Part shown: piece by piece, positions 1 to 8,733 of the stretch
How the letters are laid out: the number at the start of each line of letters is the position of its first letter
How positions within the stretch are numbered: position 1 is the stretch's first letter
From: Allomyces macrogynus ATCC 38327
Taxonomy: Eukaryota > Blastocladiomycota > Blastocladiomycetes > Blastocladiales > Blastocladiaceae
Direction: 5' to 3'
DNA: 26,603 bases
Assembly (NCBI GenBank): GCA_000151295.1
Contig: GG745388.1
Location: 83,686-110,288 of the forward strand
Program-made: the position numbers and the translations under genes
The notes under the pieces: generated by a model
What the model saw: the letters and a program-made list of their open reading frames with translations, nothing else
Told to the model about the DNA's origin: nothing
Database searches by the model: none

Positions 1-1958
1 GCCGCTGGCAGACGACGGCCAGCGTGTCGGCTAGCGCGGCAATCTTCTCCTTGGCTTTGGTCAAATCGCGGTCGCGGTTCTCGAGCTGCACGCGCACGCC
101 CGAGTCGCGCGAGATTTGCGCAAGCTCGTCCTGCAAGCTGCGCGACTGCACGTCCATGTGTTCGAGATCCAACTTGAGCCGCGCGTACTTGCCCTCGGTC
201 GTCAGCCGCTGCAGGAGTGCCTGCTTGTCGGCGAGCGCCATCTTGGTCACCTCAAACATTTCCGTGACCTTGGCAATCTCCACTTCCTCGCGCGACATTT
301 GCGCAATCTGCACCTGGTACTGGTTGTGCTTTGCTCCGTTCGCCTCGATCGAGTCGAGCATTGACGTGCGCTTGGCCTGCGTTACGGCCAAGTCATTGCC
401 TGCGTCCTTGAGCTGCTGGTCGAGCAGCTGCTGTCGTGCCGCAGAGTCACGGCGAAGCCGGTCGAGTGCCGCCTGTGCCTGGGCGACGCGTGCATGCAGG
501 AGCTCGCCAAACCGGTTGGCCGGTGGGACGCGGCTCGGGTCGAGTGCGAGGGCCTCGGCAAGCGCCTGCACGAGGGCGTCGCGCTCGGCCAAGAGCGCCG
601 TAATCTGAGCGACTTCGGACTCGGCGCGTCCTTTATCGAGCAACTTGCGCTGCATGCGGTCCTTGAGCCCGTCAAGTTCGACCCCGCGCAATTCCTTGGC
701 CTGGACGAGCTGCACGCGGTCGCGCGACTGCGCCTGGACGCGGGCCTTGTACTCGGCGAGCGCCGCCATCAGGTCCTCGTCCGACGGGTTCCCCTGGATC
801 TCGACCATATTGCGCTTCAGGTCGTTCATGAACGAGAGCAGTTGCTCGCGCGCCTGCGTCGTCGCCGCGAGCTCATTGTGCAAAGCGCGTCCGCGCGCAA
901 CGTGGTCAATCAGTTGCGCAATCTGCGCGGTCACTTCGGTGAGTTGCGCGCCGAGCGTCTCGAGCTTGGCCGTGTGCGCGGCGATCCGCGCGTCAGTCGC
1001 AATGCGCTGCTGGGCCAGCAGGTCGGCGCGCGCCTTGCGGTCCTCCTTTTGCTTGAGGTACCCTTGGTCGACGAGCAGTTCGTGCGCCTTTTCCTTTTTG
1101 AGCGACCGGATGCTGTCGAGCGCCTTAGTGTACCGCGTCGACGCGAAAATGTCGTCGAATTTCTTCTTGAGGACGCTGGGCTCGGCGAGCGGCCTGTCAG
1201 CGGGGAGGATGCGACGGTCAGATCAGGCCGCGATTCCACGTGAGAGCTCGAGAAATGGCGCACCAGTTCGACTCTTCCTGGTGGCAGAAAATGACATTGT
1301 CGAGAATGGCCTTGGACACGCCCAAATGAATCGGCATTTCGGCGTCAAGGTCGGCGCAGCGCGTGCTCAAGCTGATGCGCTAGAGGAACGGGACGGGACG
1401 GGCGCCGATGTGAGACCAGCGACCACGCCCCAAGTGGACCCAGCGTCAAGTCGCAGTACCTCGCCAGTGACCGGGTCCTTGGTCTCAAGCACGGCCTCGA
1501 GCGTCTTTTGCTGCACCTGCTTGGCCTTTTGCGTGAGCTGCATAGACCGCGTGCAAACCATGAGCTTTCCATTGACGTTGCGGAACTTGAGGCGCACTTG
1601 CGCCTTGACCTCGGTCTCATTGGCGACCTGGAACACAGTGTCAGTTAGGGAGCGCGGCCGGCGGTGGACAAGATAGAGATGGCCGTTCCGCACTTTTGGG
1701 TCGTGGATAAACGCGCCTTGCTTGGAATTTGGCGGCAGGTCGCCTGTTGTCGCGTACTTCAAGCACTCGATGATGGTCTGTCGCGCGTTCTCGGTCAGAA
1801 CCCCAGACACACGTCGAAATTGCAGCGGCGTGTACCGTCTTGCCTGAGCCATTGTGGCCGACGATGATGGTCAAGGGCGTGTAGAAATGAATGACGTGCT
1901 GCTCCTGCGGGTCAAACGACCGGATGCCGCGGATCAGCAGCTTGTCGATCGACGACAT
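1..1958 (-). CDS. RAD50: RAD50 DNA repair ATPase, N-terminal part (runs off left edge)
   Basis: RAD50 is the SMC-like ATPase of the MRE11-RAD50 complex, which detects and tethers double-strand breaks in the nucleus. I read five exons: 1958-1836, 1777-1694, 1627-1460, 1379-1264 and 1193 to the edge, with introns of 58, 66, 80 and 70 nt. Residues 1-41 start [15 protein letters not shown] and end in the Walker A motif GHNGSGKT, which is split from [18 protein letters not shown] by intron 1. The Q-loop region [11 protein letters not shown] and then [16 protein letters not shown] follow, again split by an intron. Exon 5 then enters a long Glu/Lys/Gln-rich coiled coil. About 560 residues of a usual ~1300 are present; the zinc hook, Walker B and C-terminal lobe lie outside the window. 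The start is the first ATG before the conserved IxGIRSF beta strand. Identity is very secure. Confidence 0.96.
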
Positions 1959-2803
1959 AGCGGCGCAGGCGGCTGATGAGTCGTGGATTCGTGTTGGGAC
2001 AGACACCAAGTCGCGCGGGCGTTGGTTGGATATCGCGGGCTTCGGCAAATCAACGGTGAAGGCGAGCTGGTCGAGAGGACACGGTCGAACTTGATTGCTG
2101 GCGAATACAGTGCCGGCGTTCGAGAGCACGCGCAAGCTGAAGCTGGTTGCGACGTGGTGCGGCCGAGCGTGCTGCAGATGGTGCGATCGTCGTCGTTGTC
2201 GTCGATCGCTCCACCTGGTGGCAACGGCGCGGCCGACTGGTCTGGGCTGTCTGAGCTGGACACGGACTCGCAGTTGAGGTGTGAGTCGACGAGCGCGGCT
2301 CGGCGTGCGGTGAGCGTGATGTCGTGTTGCCGGATGGGTTTGCCACGTCGTGCAAACGACAGGTGCTTGACCCCAACTGGTGCCATCGACTCGGGCCCGG
2401 GTTCTCGTCAAACCCCTACCCCAGGATATCCGCTGTCAAGTCTCAAGTCGGTCAAGGTCAAGTCGTGCAAAGTCGCTGGGGTCTTTGCTGTCACTGCCGT
2501 TGCTGCGACGCCAACCAAAGCAGATTTGAAACCAACGCCGACCCGTAGACGCCAGACCTCGCAACACTCTGCAGCACGCGCGCGCCCTGCTCGCGATCCA
2601 CCATCTGTTCGGCCTGCTCTCCCGGTTTAGCGCCGCTACTTGACCGACACCGGATTCCGTGACGGCCGCGATCTCCCGTGATTGCCCAGTCTCGCTGGTT
2701 CTGCATGCTTATTTGATTGAGACGCGCACGCTGCACCCCACCCGCCCGCCAAGAGCGCCAAGTGCTTTTGCCAAGCGTTTTGCGATCCTTCCACCCTATC
2801 GTC
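1959..2803. other. Intergenic region between divergent RAD50 and a small plus-strand gene
   Basis: No convincing coding exon was found on either strand. The open frames here have no conserved motif and no plausible splice continuation. The stretch must hold the RAD50 promoter and probably that of the gene at 2804. Part of it (about 2430-2480) is rich in GTCAAG/CAAGTC words, which may be simple sequence drift. Confidence 0.5.
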
Positions 2804-3200
2804 ATGGTGTTCAGCCTGCTCGGCTGCGCCTCGCCCCGCCCTGGTTATCTGCGCCGCGCGTCGATGTCCTCGTCGGCAACGTCGTCGAGCGTCTCGGACG
2901 ACCGCGTGAGCGACGCCGGGTCTGGCACGCTGTCAAGGAAATCGAGCTCGCTGTTTGCGTCCTTGTCGCGCAAGAGCTCGCTCGACCAATTGGTAAACTT
3001 CTTATCCAATACGGTGGAAAGAACGCCCAGCTGACCCGTCAATCCTCTAGGCTCGGTCATCGACGCTCCCGCCACCACCAATGGCCGCGACAGCACCGCA
3101 ACGGCTGTCCAAGGTCGTGCTCGGCCCGCTCGAGCCCGTGCGCGTTGTCCCGACCTACAACACGACGCCGATCCTGCCGCGGATACCCAATCTCTCGTGA
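2804..3200 (+). CDS. Hypothetical small Ser-rich protein, two exons
   Basis: This is not a family I recognise. The ATG at 2804 opens MVFSLLGCASPRPGYLRR, followed by a Ser/Asp-rich stretch with two RKSS repeats (SGTLSRKSSSLFASLSRKSS) that look like basophilic kinase sites, then LDQLVNFLSNT. A GT-AG interval of only 37 nt (3014-3050, with CTGAC near its middle) would join this in frame to a second exon. That exon is rich in Pro and Val (RLSKVVLGPLEPVRVVP), ends at TGA 3198-3200, and gives about 119 residues. Support is the Ser/Arg composition, the in-frame join and the protein-like second exon. Against it, the intron is shorter than any other here and there is no known homologue. It is divergent from RAD50 and convergent with the phosphatase gene. 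Confidence 0.45.
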
Positions 3201-3516
3201 TTTTTTGCCTTGTTCGTTCGGTGAATCGTTCAGCTGCTCTCTTTGTCGCGCTCTTGTCCAGTATTCTCCCCCATCATCCCCAGTGTCGAGCTCCCGCCGC
3301 GGCGAGGAGGACAGCTGCCCCCCAAAATGTGGTTTTTTGTTCCTATCATGATCGAGTTTTTTTCTCTGAATAGATGTTGATGCGTGCTCCTCTTCTTGCA
3401 TTTCTTCCTGCGTCTCCTGCTCCTGGCACTGGATGCGACGTGCGAACAACATCCGACCGCTGTTCCTAAATCTCCTCGTCCTGTCGCGCATCCAAAACGT
3501 GCTCTATTTCACGCGC
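3201..3516. other. Convergent 3' flanking region
   Basis: T-rich, non-coding sequence lies between the stop of the small gene on the plus strand and the stop of the phosphatase gene on the minus strand. Runs such as TTTTTT at about 3201 and a T-rich stretch near 3355 suit 3' untranslated sequence. No exact AATAAA was seen. Confidence 0.4.
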
Positions 3517-5336
3517 TCACAACTTGGCCGCCGGCCCGCCCGGCCCCGCACGAATTCCCTCCGGCGTCACGACAATCTTGGAGCTGCCCATATCCGCTCC
3601 TTCCACTTCAGCCTTCCCCTGGAACTGCGGCCCGACCTTGCGGTGCTTGAAGAACACGACCAAGACGGTAATGTCGTCGCGGTACCGGCGCGACAACGGC
3701 GACGGGATTTTCAACAGCGACGCGACAGTATCGACGTCGCGCGCGCCAAACGCGTTGCGAATCACGTGCGTCGCCGCATTCACGTCCTGGTGCGCCCAGG
3801 TGCCCTTTTCTTGCTGCTGCACGTACTCGCCGACCATGTCGACGACTTGTGCGGAGGAGACGCGTTCCCAGAGACCGTCAGTCGCGAGGACTATGGGGGG
3901 GGGGGGGGGGGGCGAGAGAGAGTGGGGTGGATGAGTGAGTGTGAGAGACACGGCGCGCGGGTGGGGAAGAACGGACCCATGAAGTAGTCGCTGTCGGTGA
4001 TCGGGAACGTGGTCGTCTCCGGGTGCGCCGTCACGTACGGCGGCGTCTTGTAGTTTCGCGGCATGGCCTTGTAGGGATAGGGTGACGACGCGAATACGCG
4101 GCCGATCCATTCCTGCTTCGCGTGCGGCCACTACGCAAATACGGTCCATCAATTGAGCTGCGGGAGCAAATGCACAAAGACGACCAATGAAAGCACACCT
4201 TGTACCGCGCATCGCCCATGGACCGGAACGGCTGCAGCCCGCCAAGGACGCGACCGCGCATAATTACTGAGTTCTCCTCGCCCGGGTGCTCCGACTTCAT
4301 GCGCTGCACCTCGCTCGGGTTCTCGGCGTCGTGGTCGTGCGTCAGCTCAAACGCCTGCCAGTGGCCATTGTTGAGTCGGCCCACGACGGCGCGGCAGTCG
4401 CCGGAGTGCGCAACATGGACCTTGTCGCCATCAACGACCGCGGATCTAGATGGGCGTTCGAACGGTGAGAGAAGGGCCGATAGGCAGCCTCATGCAAGCA
4501 AATGGACGTACACGAGCACAGCACCGGCCATGGCTGGCATGAGAATCGCGTGCGCCGTTTCGAGCGGGATCTGGTTGGCCATCTGCCTGACCTTATCGGG
4601 CGACACCATCAGGTCGGCATCATACTCGTCAAACGCCTTGGTCAGCGCCAGCTGCGCGTTGTTGGACTCTGTGACGAGGTGCCGCGCAATGTAGTTGTGG
4701 AAGATCTTAGAGAGCAGGTCCGAACATTGCCATCCGGCATGACCTAACCAATCAACCACCGTGCGGACGCGGACGCGGTCAGTACCGCGACCAATTTTGC
4801 GGACTTCGAGCGTTGCGAGCGCATACCGTCAAACACATTGATGATCATCTTGTCGCCGACCGTCGCCATCGAGTGCCGGTCCTCGAGCGGGTCATTCGAC
4901 GCGACAAACGCGGCGTGACACTCTTTGACGGTCCCGACGCCCTGGTAGACGGCTTGGTTCGCCGTCAACCGGTCGTGCACGTACCGCTCGGCCGGCGTCA
5001 TTTCCTCGAGCGGCTTGCCGACGGTCGACACAGCCGTCGTCTCGTGGCCCTCGTAGACGTTGTAGGCCCACGCGGCACCCGACGCTAGGGCACTGCACAG
5101 GGGATCAGATCGAGACCACAGGACAGGATGGCGTCGACAGGTCGTGATACACACCCGGCGAGTACCAGCTTGCCGAGACGCGAGACTGCAGCAGCGCCGG
5201 CGACGCCCACGCTGTAGCCGCGGCGTGGCGCGACTGTGCGCGCCATGCGTGCATAAATGGAGATGAACGGGCGTGGTGCAGAAGCGGCAGCAAATGGCGG
5301 CAGGCGCGCCGAGGACGTGGCGAGCCTGCGGAACAT
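3517..5336 (-). CDS. PTC5: Mitochondrial PP2C phosphatase, PTC5 / pyruvate dehydrogenase phosphatase type
   Basis: The protein is a metal-dependent (PPM) Ser/Thr phosphatase that by family would dephosphorylate the pyruvate dehydrogenase E1 alpha subunit in mitochondria. There are six exons: 5336-5155, 5092-4827, 4743-4512, 4445-4199, 4130-3977 and 3890-3517, about 484 residues. The N-terminus MFRRLATSSARLPPF is Arg/Ser-rich without acids, as in a mitochondrial presequence, and is followed by a short hydrophobic stretch (LVLAGALASGAAWAYNV). PP2C motifs occur in order: SNDPLEDRHS, NVFDGHAGWQ (metal site, split by intron 2), VHVAHSGDCRAVVG, GRVLGGLQPFRSMGDARYK (characteristic of the PDP branch), LATDGLWE and YRDDITVLVV. 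The in-frame codon upstream (5345) is GTG, so the ATG at 5336 is preferred. The assignment to PTC5 rather than PTC6 rests on the PDP-like GRVLGGLxPFR segment. Intron 5 contains the G18 tract. Confidence 0.92.
3895..3912. repeat. G18 homopolymer inside phosphatase intron 5
   Basis: There are eighteen consecutive G on the plus strand. On the transcribed strand this is C18 ending directly before ATAG, the 3' splice site at 3891, so it occupies the place of the polypyrimidine tract. Its length is probably variable and hard to sequence. Confidence 0.9.
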
Positions 5337-5642
5337 GGCCGGCACGGGCTGGCAGCGGACGGGATCAGGGGGCCCTAGTGCGGACCGGTGCAGGTATCGG
5401 GCGCGCTGAGCTCGAGCTGAGGAGGCAGTTGCTGGCGCGGTGCTGCTCGGTGCTGCTGCCGATCGTGTTGACGACGACCGACGCGACGCTGATTTTTGGA
5501 CTTGGTCGTGGGAGGGCCGGCATGATGTGGTTGCTCGTGACGCGCCAGTCCGCCTGTTTCGTCGAGGTTGGATGCCGGCGCTGCTGCTGCAATCCTCGTT
5601 TCCCGGCGACTACGGCGCCGTCGACCATAGCAACTCCCCGCA
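5337..5642. promoter_or_regulatory. Shared divergent promoter region of the phosphatase gene and SUMO ligase A
   Basis: About 306 bp separate the ATG of the minus-strand phosphatase gene and the first candidate ATG of ligase A on the plus strand, so both promoters must lie here or overlap the 5' ends. No TATA box or other recognisable element was identified. Confidence 0.45.
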
Positions 5643-8560
5643 ATGCCGCCGAAGAACGACGCCGTCGCGTCTGCCGCGCCTGAATCGTCGTCAACGGCAC
5701 CTGCGGTGCCAATTCCGCCTTCATCAGGGCCGGCGGCACCAGCACCAAGCACCATTGGTCAAATCCAGAGACAAAGAAATCCTAAGAAAACCAAGTCGAA
5801 ATCCACCGACCAACAACCGGCCGCCCCTGCAACTCTCTCTCCACCAGTTCCCGCTGCTGCGCCCGGACAGGCCGCGGCATGGTTGTGACCCGCCGGCACG
5901 GCTGCGCCCGCATCAGTATTGGCATCACCAGTCGGCGGACTCGATGTCACGCAGACCTCCATTGTTGGTTACCGCTTTCATCCTGGACGCGGAGCCCGCA
6001 CCGCCATTCCAAATGAATCGCTCGCTCGCACTGCGCAGATGGATAACCCCAGCTCGTGGGGATTGTTGTAGTGGATCAATGGGCACCTTGCGACGCTCCC
6101 GGCACTGCAACTGCTCACCGCGTGCCAAGCGCTCGGCCTGCACCACGTCGCGCACGACCCGTTGGTTTGCCGGCCCGTGCTGCTCGCCTACATGCAGCAA
6201 CTCGCGCGCAGCAAGGCGTCACTCAAACTGATCGAGCTGCTCCAGCTCATTGCGAGGGATGCGAATGATCGTTGCGCTCGATTCTCCACCCATTTTCCAC
6301 AGAATTGGTCATGTTCCTTCTGCTGTCCGCTCAGTCCGGCGCGGGCGCAGTGGGTCCCGGCCTTGATCTCATACGTCCAGTTGAGCCTCGAGACCGAACT
6401 TCACTTGGCGGCACCAATGCCGACGCCGTCCGCGCAGCCGACACCCGCTCCTCCCGCGGCCCCTGTTCCGGCTGCGCTCGCTCCTGCGGTTTCTGCTCCT
6501 GCCTCTCCCGCAGCGCCTGCGGTCGCAAAACCTGTACCGGCACTTGCGCCTGCACCTGCGTCGGCGCAAGCCGCGGCTGCGCCTTTACCGCCTGTACTGA
6601 CACCTGCCGTGCCGACACCCGAAGCTTCGACACTGGTAGCACCGACACCCGTGATTCCCGCGTCTGCAGGACTCGTTGCAAGCTCACCAGCGGCTGCTGC
6701 TCGCGCGGCGCCTGCTCCTGTGACAGCCACGATTCCTGCAAGCGCGTCAGCACCGACTCCACCTGTTTGGCGCTGCGCTTCCGCCGCACCAGCTTCCCCC
6801 GCAACGCCTGCTCCCCGCACAGCACTCAGGCCTGCTGCGGCTGCACCTGCTCGGCCCGCGTCTCCCGCTCCCCCTCCTCCCGCTACTCATGTGGGACCTG
6901 CTGCTCGTGCTGCACCGGCAGCACTTCGTGCCCCTGCTCCGTATGTGCCGCCGGCGGCTGCTCGTCCCACTTCTCGTGCTCCCGCCCCTTATGCGCCACC
7001 GACCGCTGCTCGTCCGGCATCCCCCGCTCCTCGTCCTCCTGCCCCTCGTGTGCCGCCGACTGCTGCTGGTCCCGTTCCTGCGACACCTATTGCACCCACG
7101 GCGGCTGCTCCCGCCGTACCAAGGCCTGTTCCCGCAGAGTCTCCTGCCGCCCTTGAGCCCAGCCCGGCACCCGCACCGCCGACCTTCGCCCCCGATACGA
7201 GAAACCCGTTGACAACGATCCGTGCGGGCTATTTCCCGCCAATCGCGACGGGATGGGGCACGCTGCACTGGAATGAGATTCGGTGGCACATCCAACCGTT
7301 TTTCGAGGTGCAGCGGCTGGTCGCGGGCGTGGCGCTCGCGGGCGACCAGTGGTGCCCGGTCTCGTTTGAGGTGCCGGTCTGCGTGAGGTACGGTTTGGGT
7401 ATGCTCTTGGCGCTGTGATGTTTTTAACTCATTTAACTGACTCGATGTGATGTTCGCGGTGCGATAGTCAACTCGGGCCCAACTCGCGCGTCGTGTTGCT
7501 CACGACGCACCTCAACGGTGCGTTCCTGTCGCGGTACACCATCGACAGACGGCCGTGCCATGCGCGGATCGAGACGCGGTCGATCGAGTACGTGGCGCTG
7601 TCCGGTGGGCAGAGACGCGTCAACCCGAGGTTCAAGGATATTTTGGACTTGTCGCCCGACCAAGCGCACCCGATGGACGTGACGGACGTGTTGGATCCGA
7701 ACGCGCCGAGCCATTTCTTGCGCATTCAGGCGCTCCCGATGCCGGGGTGGCCGTTTGTCGTGGCTATCGCCGTCGTGCGCAAATTTTCGGTCGATGAGGT
7801 GCTCGCGGGGCTCGCGAAGACGCGGGTATCGGTGCAGGATCGGGTCGCTGAACGTACGTTGGTTCCTTTGTGATGTGTGCCAGCAATCCTCACCTGTATC
7901 TAACGTTGATTTGCTTGTAGTACGCATAGAAGCCACTGACCGAGCTACGACCTGCTCCTCTCGTCCGTGGCCGTCTCCCTGCGCGACCCGCTGACCATGA
8001 CCCGAATCACCATGCCCGCGCGGTGCCGCGCCGCACCGCACCACGACTGCTTTGACGCGGCCACGTTCCTTTCCGTCAACCAAGAGACACCCACGTGGTC
8101 GTGCCCGGCATGCACCGCGCGGCTTGCGGCCGTCTCGAACCGCACCATCGGCGACGTGCCCAGTGTTCCAGAGTCGCTGCGCGCGCACCTCGACGGCGTC
8201 AACTTGGACCTGCTCGTTGCGCGCAACGTGCTCGTTTCGGTCGTGCTCGACGACCACTTTGCCGAGATGTTACGGTCGACGCCAGCGGGGGTGACGACAA
8301 TGACGCTTGACTTGGTGACGGGCGACTGGGTCGCTCCGTCAGTTGAGGCCGAGCGGGTCGTGGGCGTGAATGCGGCGGTGCCGTCGGACGACAAAATTGT
8401 GATGGGCGAGGAGGTGCCGTCGGTGTCGGTGTCGGTGGAGGGGACACCAACACAGCTCGAGGCGCGGGCGGCAGCGAGGAGGGCGAGCCGACGGTCAGCA
8501 AGGGCGCAGGAGAGGACTGCGAGCGCGGCAACGGCGGTGGAGGTGATTGATCTCAAGTAG
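5643..8560 (+). CDS. PIAS/Siz-type SUMO E3 ligase, copy A (5' end uncertain)
   Basis: By family this is a nuclear SUMO E3 ligase. The exon at 6072-7387 opens with the SAP-like helical region (WINGHLATLPALQLL), then runs through an Ala/Pro-rich linker of roughly 280 residues into the first PINIT part (WGTLHWNEIRWHIQPFF). The exon at 7468-7853 holds the PINIT core (RVVLLTTHLNGAF, FVVAIAVVRK). The last exon, from 7921, holds the SP-RING: SLRDPLTMTRI, ARCRAAPHHDCFD, and TWSCPAC. The protein ends in VEVIDLK, a clipped SUMO-interacting motif without an acidic tail. Two problems remain. The first exon is unresolved: an ATG at 5643 opens 81 codons ending at TGA 5886, and I could not find a clean splice from it to 6072. 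The frame also breaks by one base near 7940 unless an atypical splice is used. The zinc Cys of Cys-x-His is Ala. Either a diverged functional ligase or a recent pseudogene is possible. Confidence 0.72.
6410..7200 (+). repeat. Ala/Pro low-complexity coding tract in ligase A
   Basis: About 260 codons are dominated by GCN and CCN, with degenerate repeats of the type RPASPAP, PYAPPTAARP and PRVPPTAAGP. Because codons repeat out of phase, several other frames are also open here on both strands. The tract is a linker between the SAP-like and PINIT regions; in B and D the matching linker is shorter (about 170 and 70 residues). Confidence 0.8.
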
Positions 8561-8733
8561 AGGAAATTGAGGAAAGATTTTGGTTTGTTGCTTGCTGTGT
8601 CGGTCGTCTGACTCGATGGTTGCGGCCCTTGCCGTCGCCTCCATGGCAGTGCTGCCAGCTGCAACCACCATCGTCAATGACAACGAGAACCACCACCACG
8701 ACCGCAGGCGCGCCAAAGTGCCAAGTCCCGGCA

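Noticed and set aside
6272..7156. Cys-rich plus-strand open frame of about 294 codons
   Set aside because: It overlaps the Ala/Pro linker of ligase A in another frame; its Cys and Ser richness is just GCN/CCN codons read out of phase, and the frame of A continues into a conserved PINIT domain.
6331..7295. Long minus-strand open frames opposite the ligase A linker
   Set aside because: They are shadows of the repetitive GC-rich coding strand, with Arg- or Gly/Ala-rich composition and no motif.
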